NCBI RefSeq assembly: GCF_018263855.1 | Contig: NZ_CP073318.1 | Span: 8,370,001-8,434,000 of the forward strand | Direction of reading: 5' to 3' | Length of the DNA stretch: 64,000 nt | Source: Kutzneria sp. CA-103260 | GTDB taxonomy: Bacteria; Actinomycetota; Actinomycetes; Mycobacteriales; Pseudonocardiaceae | Translations under genes and position numbers: made by a program | Notes under the pieces: generated by a model | Told to the model about the DNA's origin: nothing | What the model saw: only the letters and a program-made list of their open reading frames with translations | The model's database searches: none | Part shown: positions 42,118 through 50,046 of the stretch, in pieces | How the letters are laid out: each line of letters begins with the position of its first letter | How positions within the stretch are numbered: position 1 is the first letter of the stretch

Positions 42118-43671
42118 TCAGATGCCGCTGACCGGCAGGCGCGGCGCGTGGCCGAGCAGGCCACCCAGGACGCCCGCGGTGCTGGGCACGCCCGGCACGA
42201 TGGAGCGGGCCGAGTCGTTGGCCGGCATGGTCGTGGTGAACGACGGGCCGAGGGCCGGGATGCCGTGGAAGCCGGACACCGAGGCGCCGGGCACGGCCGG
42301 CACGGCCAGGGGCAGCTTCGGCAGCACGGAGTCGACGACCGGCAGCTCGCGCTGCTGGCCACCCAGGCCCGGCAGCTGGACCGGCAGCTTCGGCAGGGCT
42401 GGCACGGCGGGCAGCGAGCGGGCGTCGGTGTCGACGGCGTCGGTGTCAGCGGAGTCGGCGTCGGTGTCGGTCATCGCGGGCAGGCCGCCGCCCAGCAGGC
42501 CGGCCAGCGGCAGCGAGCCCAGGCCCGGCAGCGAACGACCGGTCGGCAGGCCCGGCAGCTGGAGCGGCAGGGCCGGGATGCCCGGCAGCGAACGACCGGC
42601 GACGGAACCCAGCGGGGTGCTCGACAGCAGCGCGGCGACCGGGGTCGCGGCCAGCAGGCCCTGCACCATGCTCAGACCCGGCAGCGCCGGCAGCGCGCGC
42701 TCCTGGCCACCCAGCAGCGGGAGGGACGGCAGGGCGGGCAGACCCGGCAGGTCACGACCGGCAACGCCGCCCAGCAGGTTGCCCACCGGCAACGTGCCCA
42801 GCAGACCCAGACCGGGCAGCTCACGACCCGCGGCACCACCCAGCACCGAACCCACCGGCAGGCTGCCCAGCAGGCCCAGACCCGGGAGCTCACGGCCGGC
42901 AGCGCCACCGAGCAGACCCGCCAGCGGCAGGTTGCCCAGCAGACCCAGGCCCGGCAGCGAACGGCCGGCGGGCAGACCCGGCAGCGAGCCCAGCAGGCTC
43001 AGACCCGGCAGGTCGCGCTCGGCCGACGCGCCCGGCAGGGGCAGCGGCAGCTTGGGCAGCGCGGGCAGGCCCGGCAGGTCGCGCTCGCCGGTGGCCCCGC
43101 CGACCAGCGGCAGGCTGCTGAGGTCCGGCAGCTGGGTCAGCTCGTGCAGGCCACCGGTCGGCACCGCGCCGCTGTAGGTGAAGTTCGGCAGCGACCGCGA
43201 GGTGGTCATGTCCGGCAGCACCGACACCGGCAGGCCCGAGGCCACGGACGGCAGCTTGGGCAGCTGCTGGAGCTGCGGCACGTCGGAGATGGCGATGTGG
43301 CTCGGGTCCAGGGACCGCTGGCCGCCGCCGAGGCCGGGCAGCGCGGGCAGGCCGGGCAGCTGCGGCTTGGGCAGGTCCTGGCCGTTGAGCTGGACGTTGC
43401 TCAGCGACAGGCCGCCGCCGGCGAGGTCCTGCGGGTCCAGCGAGCGCTGCGACTGGCCGATGGGCATCGTCGGCAGCTGGATCTGGCTGGTGTCCGGCAG
43501 CGGCGGCAGGCCCTTGTGGCCCACGATGTCGGCCAGGCGCAGCGCGGTGTCCGCGATGCCGCTCGGGTCGCCGATCGGGGCGGGCGCGGCGGCGGCGTTG
43601 CCGGCGGTCATCGCCAGCACACCGCCGGCGAGCAGGGCGGCCGGAATTCCGCGCCGCATCCAGGTACGCAT
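42118..43671 (-). CDS. Secreted Leu/Pro/Gly-rich repeat protein, unrecognised
   Basis: 517 residues. A signal peptide (MRTWMRRGIPAALLAGGVLA, cleavage near NAAAA-AP) is followed by about 14 irregular units of 18-48 residues. Each opens with R-[SDEA]-L-[PD] and most continue into GL.LLG.LP or LPALP.LP runs. Three consecutive units (about 250-310) are nearly identical: RELPGLGLLGSLPVG and close variants. One acidic insertion TDTDADSADTDAVDTDA lies near 400. There is no Cys, no membrane anchor and no enzyme motif. AAGGAG lies upstream of the ATG. I do not recognise the family. Regular single Arg residues before each unit could be processing sites, or the repeats may self-assemble. Confidence 0.8.
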   Translation of the reverse strand: MRTWMRRGIPAALLAGGVLAMTAGNAAAAPAPIGDPSGIADTALRLADIVGHKGLPPLPDTSQIQLPTMPIGQSQRSLDPQDLAGGGLSLSNVQLNGQDLPKPQLPGLPALPGLGGGQRSLDPSHIAISDVPQLQQLPKLPSVASGLPVSVLPDMTTSRSLPNFTYSGAVPTGGLHELTQLPDLSSLPLVGGATGERDLPGLPALPKLPLPLPGASAERDLPGLSLLGSLPGLPAGRSLPGLGLLGNLPLAGLLGGAAGRELPGLGLLGSLPVGSVLGGAAGRELPGLGLLGTLPVGNLLGGVAGRDLPGLPALPSLPLLGGQERALPALPGLSMVQGLLAATPVAALLSSTPLGSVAGRSLPGIPALPLQLPGLPTGRSLPGLGSLPLAGLLGGGLPAMTDTDADSADTDAVDTDARSLPAVPALPKLPVQLPGLGGQQRELPVVDSVLPKLPLAVPAVPGASVSGFHGIPALGPSFTTTMPANDSARSIVPGVPSTAGVLGGLLGHAPRLPVSGI

Positions 43672-43827
43672 GGAAAATATTCTCCTTGTCGAATTCCCGG
43701 GTCACGGGAGTTGCCCGGGTGATCCCACGAAAAGCCGATTCGGGGCAGGGATCACCCGTAAATGGGGAAACATGAAAAGTGGACTGCGGACCGAGCGCTG
43801 GTCAGTGCTGAATCAGCCTGGAGCGAA

Positions 43828-44568
43828 TCAGTCGGGGGTGATGCCGGGCTGACGGCGCGCGGTCATCGGGACGCAGCGCGAAACCGCGCGCGTGGGCCGG
43901 ACAGAGGTGTCCGCGGGCGTGCTGACGACACCGTCTCCGAGGCACATGCCGGCATTGCCGGACGGGCCGTCGTGGCCGCAGGCGTTGCCGGGCAGCGACC
44001 CGAACGGCAACGCCTCGGACTTGGGCGAGCCGTCCTGGGACGGCAGCTGAACAGCTGGCGCGCTCATGGCGGCGGCCTGCGGAGCGACCGCCGCGACCGG
44101 CTCGGCCCCGTGCTCGATCCGGCTCACGGCCGGGGCCGGCACGGCCCGAACCGCCGGACGCACCTCGCCGGCGGCAACAAAAGTACTGGTCACAGCGGTG
44201 TTCGCGGTGTCGTGGACCGGCTGCGCGGCCGCGATGTCACCGAGCTTCTGCTCGACCAGGATCACCGGGGCGACCAGGTGCGGCACCGGAACCTGAAGCG
44301 CCGGGACAGCGGGAGCGGCCGCCGGCAGCGCCTGCGCCGCCAGCCCCGCGTCCTGCCCGAGGTGCACGGTGTGGGCGACGGAGTCGTCCACCACCGAGCC
44401 GGCCGTGGCGACCAGGTCGGTGACCGGGTTGGCCTCGGCCGCCGAGGCCGTCGCCGCGGAGAGCAGCCAGGCCAGCGCGGTGCCGGCCAGCACGCCGCCG
44501 ACCAGAACGAGGACACGCAGCAGCATCGACCGAAAACGGTCGGCTCCCGCGACTGCCTGCTCGTCCAT
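43828..44568 (-). CDS. Secreted Ala/Val/Pro-rich protein, unrecognised
   Basis: 246 residues. One N-terminal hydrophobic segment (about 17-45, LLRVLVLVGGVLAGTALAWLL, ending SAATASAAEAN) is a signal peptide or anchor. The mature part is low-complexity (LPAAAPAVPALQVPVPHLVAP). A short cysteine-containing patch near 205-215 (LPGNACGHDGPSGNAGMCLGDG) and a late single Cys (SRCVPM) suggest a disulfide. It lies 156 bp upstream of the R-LPGL repeat protein in the same orientation, so the two secreted proteins may be made together. Function unknown. Confidence 0.72.
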   Translation of the reverse strand: MDEQAVAGADRFRSMLLRVLVLVGGVLAGTALAWLLSAATASAAEANPVTDLVATAGSVVDDSVAHTVHLGQDAGLAAQALPAAAPAVPALQVPVPHLVAPVILVEQKLGDIAAAQPVHDTANTAVTSTFVAAGEVRPAVRAVPAPAVSRIEHGAEPVAAVAPQAAAMSAPAVQLPSQDGSPKSEALPFGSLPGNACGHDGPSGNAGMCLGDGVVSTPADTSVRPTRAVSRCVPMTARRQPGITPD

Positions 44569-44667
44569 GACCGGAAACGGATCCTCTCGAACGACTGCCC
44601 GTGGATCCTCACCGTACTGGATTCGTGATGGGGAATTGCACCCCCGACCGTTACACCTTCGGGTTAA

Positions 44668-45375
44668 TCAGGTGAGCTTGAACGGCGTCGGGTGACTCGT
44701 GAGGCTACCCAGCTTTCCGACCACCACGTAATCGCCGGCGGGCAGCGGCGCCCCGCTCGGCGCGCAGTTCGGCGCGGAGGTGCGGCCGGCCCACGCGATG
44801 CTGAACGTGGCCTGCTCGCCGGGCTGGAGCAGCCGGGTGTCGGCCGGCTGCTGGGTGTAGCAGTCGGAGCTGGACCACAGCCGGGTGTTGCCGTCCGCGG
44901 TGAACACCAGCAGCTCGCGCAACTGGCGGGTGACCTCCCGCTTGCAGGCCACCGGCCCCGAGTTGGTGACCACCAGCGTGAGCAGCGGCGACTGGCCGAC
45001 CCGGTAGCTGGCCTGGGCGATGCGGGACTCGACGGTGATCGCCGTGTCCGGGCACGGGCCGGGCGGGGGAGGCGGGGGCGGCGGCCCGGTGGTGGTGCTG
45101 GTCGTGGGCGCCGGCGCGGGCGAGGCCGACGACGAGGAGGCCCCGGCCGGCGTGATCGTGCCGCTGGTCGGCGGCGAGGAGGTGAGCCGCTTGCTGGAGG
45201 TGGCGGCCACGTTCTGTCGGTTGGCCACGCCCTGCGGGTCGGCCGGCGAGCCGTGGCCGAGCCAAGCCGAGATGATCACTGCCAGGAGCACGACCACCAG
45301 GATCGAGCCGCCCAGCGCGAACGCCCGGCGACGCCAGTACACCGACGGGTCGAGCGGTCCCTGTGGCTCGATCAT
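44668..45375 (-). CDS. Membrane-anchored Pro/Ser/Thr-linker protein (Rv3587c-like by position)
   Basis: 235 residues: short cytoplasmic N-terminus, one membrane segment (ALGGSILVVVLLAVIISAWLG, about 20-40), a Ser/Thr/Pro linker with GPPPPPPPPGP, then an extracellular beta-sandwich-like domain (ITVESRIAQASYRVGQSPLL, LVVTNSGPVACKREVTRQL). Four Cys residues there (PCPDT, VACKRE, SDCYTQQ, PNCAPS) could form two disulfides. It lies beside the carbonic anhydrase and mutY, as I recall Rv3587c does in M. tuberculosis. Sequence orthology was not tested. Confidence 0.75.
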   Translation of the reverse strand: MIEPQGPLDPSVYWRRRAFALGGSILVVVLLAVIISAWLGHGSPADPQGVANRQNVAATSSKRLTSSPPTSGTITPAGASSSSASPAPAPTTSTTTGPPPPPPPPGPCPDTAITVESRIAQASYRVGQSPLLTLVVTNSGPVACKREVTRQLRELLVFTADGNTRLWSSSDCYTQQPADTRLLQPGEQATFSIAWAGRTSAPNCAPSGAPLPAGDYVVVGKLGSLTSHPTPFKLT

Positions 45376-45510
45376 GCACCGACGGTAACCCCGTGGTCGC
45401 CGACGGCCAGGGATTCAGGGGATCACTCAATCCGGTTGTGTCTTTACTCAATTGCCCTTGTCAGCGATCGCCTGACCAGGTGCCATAGAGGTCTAGGCAG
45501 GAGGTGCGAC

Positions 45511-46017
45511 ATGACCGCCATCGACGAGTTGCTCGAACGCAATGCCGCACTGGTCGACCGGACCCGCGGGGACCGATCGTCGGCCAGCCCATCGCTGCAC
45601 ATCGCCGTGCTGACATGCATGGACGCCCGGATCCGGGTGTTCGAGCTGTTCGGCCTGCAGCAGGGCGAGGCGCACGTGCTGCGCAACGCCGGCGGCGTGG
45701 CGACCGACGACGTGATCCGCTCGCTCGCGCTGAGCCAGCGCAAGCTGGGCACCCGGGAGATCCTGCTGGTGCAGCACACCTCGTGCGGTCTGTCGATGAC
45801 CACCGAGGACGAGTTCAAGGACGAGCTGGAGGCCGACACCGGCCTGCGGCCGACCTGGGCCGTCGAGGCGTTCAAGGAGGTCAAGGACAGCGTCCGGACC
45901 TCGCTGGCGCGGCTGCGGCACAGCGTCTTCCTGCCGCACAAGGACAACATCCGCGGTTTCGTCTACGACGTGCACAACGGTGCCCTGCACGAGGTGTTGG
46001 CGGCCGGCCAGGAATAA
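45511..46017 (+). CDS. Beta-carbonic anhydrase (small type)
   Basis: 168 residues. Interconverts carbon dioxide and bicarbonate with a zinc held by Cys-His-Cys. The CMDAR motif (Cys, Asp-Arg dyad), RNAGG and HTSCG (His and second Cys) are all present, with RSLALSQRKLGTREILLVQH typical of the clade. Length and motifs resemble mycobacterial Rv1284 (CanA) rather than the longer CanB that sits at this place in M. tuberculosis. AGGAGGT precedes the ATG at 45511. mutY starts nine bases downstream. Confidence 0.93.
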   Translation: MTAIDELLERNAALVDRTRGDRSSASPSLHIAVLTCMDARIRVFELFGLQQGEAHVLRNAGGVATDDVIRSLALSQRKLGTREILLVQHTSCGLSMTTEDEFKDELEADTGLRPTWAVEAFKEVKDSVRTSLARLRHSVFLPHKDNIRGFVYDVHNGALHEVLAAGQE

Positions 46018-46026
46018 TCGGGGGCG

Positions 46027-46899
46027 ATGCTTACCGCTGACACCCTGTTGAGCTGGTTCGACGACACGGCCCGCGATCTGCCCTGGCGGTGGCCCGACTG
46101 CACCGCGTGGGGCGTGCTGGTCAGCGAGATCATGCTGCAGCAGACCCCGGTCGCCCGGGTCGAGCCGATCTGGCACGAGTGGATGGCGCGCTGGCCGGTG
46201 CCCTCGGCGCTGGCCGCCGCCAGCCAGGGCGAGGTCGTGCGGGCCTGGGGCAAGCTCGGCTATCCACGCCGGGCCCTGCGTCTGCACGAGGCCGCCGCGG
46301 CCATCGCCACCCAGCACGACGACATCGTGCCCGACGACGTGGACACCCTGCTGGCGCTGCCCGGCATCGGCGCGTACACCGCTCGCGCCGTCGCCGCCTT
46401 CGCCTACGGCAAGCGGTGTCCCGTCGTCGACACCAACGTGCGCCGGGTGGTCGCCCGGGCCGTGCACGGGGCCGGCGACGCCGGTCCGCCGTCCACCAAC
46501 CGTGACATGGCTGATGTCGCCGCCCTGCTGCCTGCCGTCGACGCCGTCGCCGCGCGCTACTCCGCCGCCCTGATGGAGCTCGGCGCCCTGGTCTGCACCG
46601 CTCGCACGCCGCGCTGCGCCGACTGCCCCGTCTTCGACACCTGCGCCTGGCAGCTCGCCGGCCGGCCCGCCTACAACGGGCCAGCCAAGGCCGTGCAGAA
46701 GTTCGCCGGCACCGACCGCCAGGTGCGCGGCCGACTGCTCGACGTCCTGCGCGGCGCCCCCGGTCCGGTCACCCGCGCCCAGCTCGACGCCGCGTGGTCC
46801 GAGGCCGGGCAGCGGGACCGCTGCCTCGACTCGCTGCTCGTCGACGGGCTCGTCGAGCAGACCGACTCCGGGCTGTTCGCTCTGCCGGGTGAGCACTGA
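46027..46899 (+). CDS. mutY: A/G-specific adenine DNA glycosylase
   Basis: 290 residues. Removes adenine mispaired with 8-oxoguanine. Helix-hairpin-helix LPGIGAYTARAVAAFAYG with the catalytic Asp in VDTNVRRV, the catalytic-site segment SEIMLQQTPVARVEPIW, and a [4Fe-4S] cluster from CTARTPRCADCPVFDTC (C-x6-C-x2-C-x5-C) are present. It is shorter than the E. coli enzyme (about 350), as in mycobacteria, so the C-terminal NUDIX-like 8-oxoG recognition part is reduced. GGGGG precedes the ATG. Follows the carbonic anhydrase gene, probably co-transcribed. Confidence 0.95.
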   Translation: MLTADTLLSWFDDTARDLPWRWPDCTAWGVLVSEIMLQQTPVARVEPIWHEWMARWPVPSALAAASQGEVVRAWGKLGYPRRALRLHEAAAAIATQHDDIVPDDVDTLLALPGIGAYTARAVAAFAYGKRCPVVDTNVRRVVARAVHGAGDAGPPSTNRDMADVAALLPAVDAVAARYSAALMELGALVCTARTPRCADCPVFDTCAWQLAGRPAYNGPAKAVQKFAGTDRQVRGRLLDVLRGAPGPVTRAQLDAAWSEAGQRDRCLDSLLVDGLVEQTDSGLFALPGEH

Positions 46900-46943
46900 C
46901 GCTCCCGTTTGCCGGGTTCCGGGCCACCCCGCACGCTGTCGGC

Positions 46944-47201
46944 ATGGCGACCTGCGATGTCTGCGGCAACGACTACTGGATGGCGTTCGAGATCCGGACC
47001 GTGACCGGCGAGAGCCACTGGTTCGACTCGTTCGAGTGCGCGATGGAGAAGCTCGCGCCGCGGTGCGAGCGGTGCAGCTGCCGCATCGTCGGCCACGGCG
47101 TCGAGGTCGAGGGCCGGTTCTACTGCTGCGCCCACTGCGCCCGGACCGTCGCCGAGCTCGGCAACCAGATCCGTGACGCCGTCGGAGTGCGCCCCTCCTG
47201 A
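46944..47201 (+). CDS. Small Cys-rich zinc-ribbon/metallothionein-like protein
   Basis: 85 residues with ten Cys: CDVCGNDYW at the N-terminus, a Cys at FECAMEK, then CERCSC and YCCAHCART. The C-terminal half (C-x2-C-x-C ... V-x-V-x-G-x-FYCCxxCA) recalls bacterial SmtA-like metallothioneins (YYCSxxCA), while the N-terminal CxxC pair resembles a zinc ribbon. Metal storage or a structural zinc role is inferred; neither is shown. It starts 44 bp after mutY, and the LigT-like gene follows 10 bp downstream, so a shared transcript is likely. No clear Shine-Dalgarno. Confidence 0.75.
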   Translation: MATCDVCGNDYWMAFEIRTVTGESHWFDSFECAMEKLAPRCERCSCRIVGHGVEVEGRFYCCAHCARTVAELGNQIRDAVGVRPS

Positions 47202-47211
47202 GGAGTGTTGG

Positions 47212-47748
47212 ATGAACTCCATGGCACAGGCCCTGGAGTTCTTCTTCGACGGTGAGGCCGACACCGCGGTGCGGGCGATGTGGCAGCGACTGGAACGGGC
47301 CGGCGTGCCGAGCCTGGCCACCCGCAGCCACCGCCGGCACCGGCCCCACGTCACCTTCGCCCTCGGCGGCGCCTTCACCCGGCCCACCCGCGCCGACCTC
47401 GCCGCCGAGCTCCAGCTGCTGGCCCTGCCCAGCATCTGGCTCTACACCCTGGGCACCTTCCCCACCACCGAGAACAACCTCGTGCTCACCGCCGTCGTGG
47501 ACACCGAGCTGCTGGCCGTCCACTCCGCCGTCCACGACGTGCTGGCCAAGAAGGTGAAGAACCCCTCCGCCTACTACCTGCCCGGCTCCTGGGTCCCGCA
47601 CTGCGCCCTGGCCCAGGAGATCGACACACCCACCCTCGCCGCCGGCATCGCCGCCCTGCACCCGGTCGAGCCGATCCGCGCCAAAGTCGACGAAGTCGGC
47701 ATCACCGACACCGTCACCGGCGAGGTGGACGTTCTGTTCACGCGTTGA
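47212..47748 (+). CDS. 2'-5' RNA ligase-like (LigT/2H phosphoesterase) protein
   Basis: 178 residues from ATG at 47212 with GAGGAG upstream (a second ATG lies three codons later). The 2H fold shows FFFDGEADTAVRAMWQRLE, a first motif HRRHRPHVTFAL (H-x-T) and a second motif WVPHCALAQ, where the Thr/Ser of H-x-[TS] is Ala. These enzymes act on 2'-5' or cyclic phosphodiesters of RNA or nucleotides. The altered second motif may lower activity. The 3' end overlaps the convergent hydrolase gene by 11 bp. Confidence 0.85.
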   Translation: MNSMAQALEFFFDGEADTAVRAMWQRLERAGVPSLATRSHRRHRPHVTFALGGAFTRPTRADLAAELQLLALPSIWLYTLGTFPTTENNLVLTAVVDTELLAVHSAVHDVLAKKVKNPSAYYLPGSWVPHCALAQEIDTPTLAAGIAALHPVEPIRAKVDEVGITDTVTGEVDVLFTR

Positions 47749-48496
47749 GCAGACCCGACAGGAACGCCTCCACCGCGCCGCGGTAGACGTCGGGGGCGCT
47801 GAGTTGGACGAGGTGGCCGGCGCCTTCGACGAGGAGGTGGCGGCCGTCGGGGACGCGGGCGGCCATGGCGGCTTGCTGGCCGGGGGGCATGAAGGTGTGC
47901 TCGGCCTCGATGACCAGCAGCGGGGCCTGGACGCGGTCGACGAAGGGCCAGTAGTCGCGCAGGCCCCATTCGGCGGCGATGCGGTAGAGGTCGTCGAGGT
48001 CGGCGATGAGGTGGTAGCCGTCGGCCCGTTCCTCGAAGCACTCGGCGAAGTAGTCGCCGACGGGGCCGAAGAAGGAGCGGACGTGGGCCAGCGACTGGAA
48101 GGGCACGGGCCAGTTGGAGAACTCGGCCCGCCAGGAGTCGACGGTGCGGCCGCGCTGGTCGGGGGCGAAGTCCTCGACGACGACCCCGCGCACGAGTGAG
48201 GGGTGGGAGGCGGCGAGCACGAGGGAGTGCAGCCCGCCCATGGAGTGGCCGATGGCGATGGCGGGACCGAGGTCGAGGCGGCGGATCACGTCGGCGGCGT
48301 CGGCGGCGAAGTCCTCGGTGCGCCAATCGCCGCCGCGATGCGTATTACGACCGTGTCCCCGCGCATCGAGACCGACCACCCGACCGTAGCGAGTCAGCCA
48401 CTGGGCGACCGGCCACCACGTGGTGGCCCGGCCCATCAGCCCGTGCAGCAGCAGGATGCCGGGGCCGGAGCCGCCGAACTCGACGACATCGAACAC
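47738..48496 (-). CDS. Alpha/beta-fold hydrolase
   Basis: 252 residues from GTG at 48496. Canonical alpha/beta hydrolase: oxyanion region LLLHGLMGRATTW, RGHGRN, nucleophile elbow AIGHSMGGLHS (Ser), acid in LLVIEAEHTF, and the catalytic His in VEGAGHLVQLSAP. Substrate unknown; small-molecule esterase or epoxide-hydrolase-like roles are options. No Shine-Dalgarno; TATGAG six bases upstream is an imperfect -10. Divergent from the M1 peptidase gene, only 33 bp apart. Confidence 0.92.
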   Translation of the reverse strand: MFDVVEFGGSGPGILLLHGLMGRATTWWPVAQWLTRYGRVVGLDARGHGRNTHRGGDWRTEDFAADAADVIRRLDLGPAIAIGHSMGGLHSLVLAASHPSLVRGVVVEDFAPDQRGRTVDSWRAEFSNWPVPFQSLAHVRSFFGPVGDYFAECFEERADGYHLIADLDDLYRIAAEWGLRDYWPFVDRVQAPLLVIEAEHTFMPPGQQAAMAARVPDGRHLLVEGAGHLVQLSAPDVYRGAVEAFLSGLLNA

Positions 48497-48529
48497 GGAG
48501 CACTCATACCACCTGGTACACACATCGGC

Positions 48530-49939
48530 ATGCGGGTTGGGAAAGTGGCGGCGCTGCTGGCGGTCGTGGCGTTGTGCGTGGCCTGCACCCCGGCGACGAA
48601 GTCGACGGAGGACGGAGTCGAGGGCACGGCGGGGGCGCGCAGCGCGGGCGATCCGTACTACCCGACCAGCGGCAATGGCGGCTACGACGCCTCGAACTAC
48701 GTCGTCGCGATCACCTACGACCCGAAGTCGCACCACCTGGACGGCGACACGACGATCACCGCCAAGGCCACACAGGACCTCAGCGAGTTCAGCCTCGATC
48801 TGGACGGCATGGACGTCCGCACGGTGACGGTGGACGGCCGGGCGGCGGACACCGACCGCGACGGCGGCAAGCTGGTGATCAGTCCGGCGGACGCCGTGGC
48901 GAAGGGCAGCACCTTCACCATCGAGGTGCAGTACGCCGGCGTGCCCAACCCGGTCAAGTCGACAAAACTGGGCGCGGAGGGCTGGCAGATCTCCAGCAGC
49001 GGCGGGGCCTTCGTGGCCGGCGAGCCGCATTCGGCGTCGACCTGGTACCCGGTCAACGACACCCCGACCGACAAGGCGGCCTTCCACCTGGCGGCCAAGG
49101 TGCCGGACGGCTGGAGCGTGATCTCCAACGGCGTTCAGGGCCGCAACGAGTCCAAGGACGGCTGGACGACCTACCGCTGGGACGAGCCGGATCCGATCGC
49201 CCCGTACCTGACCACGGTCGGCGTCGACCACTGGACGATGAGCACCGGCAAGCTGGCCGACGGCACGCCGCTGGTGTCGGCGTTCGCCCCGGGCACCGAG
49301 GACAAGAAGGCCCTGGAGGACCGGCTGCCGGAGATCCTGGACTTCCTGTCCTCGAAGTTCGGCAAGTACCCGCAGGACGCGGCCGGCGGCATCTTCCTGG
49401 CCGACAAGATCAGCTTCTCGCTGGAGACGCAGACCCGGCCGATCTACGCCCATTGGACCGACCTGAGCACGATCGTGCACGAGAACGCCCACCAGTGGTG
49501 GGGCGACTCGGTGTCGGTGCAGAACTGGAGGGACGTCTGCCTCAACGAGTGCTTCGCCAGCTACGCGCAATGGCTGTGGGCCGAGGCCAAGGACGGCGCC
49601 AACCTCGACGACAACTACCGCAAGTTGGTGCAGAAGGGCGCGCAGGTCTTCGCCGGCAAGCTCTACGACATGGGCGCCGGCAACGAGTTCGGCGCCGTCT
49701 ACACCAAGGGCCCCATGGCTCTGCACGCGCTGCGCCGCACCATCGGCGACGACGCCTTCTTCAAGATCCTCAAGACCTGGCCGGCCCTGCACCGCGACGG
49801 CAACGCCACCTGGCCGCAGTTCGAGTCCTACGTCGAGCTGATCAGCGGCCAGGACCTGAAGGGCTTCTTCGACGCCTGGTTCCGCGGCGCCACCCAGCCC
49901 GCGAACCAGTACCTGTGGCCAGGGAACCTCAAGCCCTGA
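48530..49939 (+). CDS. M1-family metallopeptidase lipoprotein
   Basis: 469 residues. Signal peptide with a lipobox-like LCVAC (Cys near 19) predicts surface anchoring. The N-terminal beta domain (about 40-230) and the gluzincin catalytic domain follow, with zinc motif HENAHQWWGD and the third ligand in LNECFASYAQWLW 18 residues on. The exopeptidase GAMEN motif is replaced by SFSLETQTRP, as in a secreted actinobacterial subgroup. It probably cleaves peptides outside the cell. Ends with a short C-terminal helical domain rather than the ERAP-type one. ATG at 48530, divergent from the hydrolase. Confidence 0.92.
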   Translation: MRVGKVAALLAVVALCVACTPATKSTEDGVEGTAGARSAGDPYYPTSGNGGYDASNYVVAITYDPKSHHLDGDTTITAKATQDLSEFSLDLDGMDVRTVTVDGRAADTDRDGGKLVISPADAVAKGSTFTIEVQYAGVPNPVKSTKLGAEGWQISSSGGAFVAGEPHSASTWYPVNDTPTDKAAFHLAAKVPDGWSVISNGVQGRNESKDGWTTYRWDEPDPIAPYLTTVGVDHWTMSTGKLADGTPLVSAFAPGTEDKKALEDRLPEILDFLSSKFGKYPQDAAGGIFLADKISFSLETQTRPIYAHWTDLSTIVHENAHQWWGDSVSVQNWRDVCLNECFASYAQWLWAEAKDGANLDDNYRKLVQKGAQVFAGKLYDMGAGNEFGAVYTKGPMALHALRRTIGDDAFFKILKTWPALHRDGNATWPQFESYVELISGQDLKGFFDAWFRGATQPANQYLWPGNLKP

Positions 49940-50046
49940 CCCACACGTCCTTCTGCCCCACCACGATCACTGGTGGAACAGCCGGCCAGCGCTAACGCGA
50001 GCAGCCCAAAAACAGCTGAAGTCCTCCCCCTCATGGGGAAAGCTTC

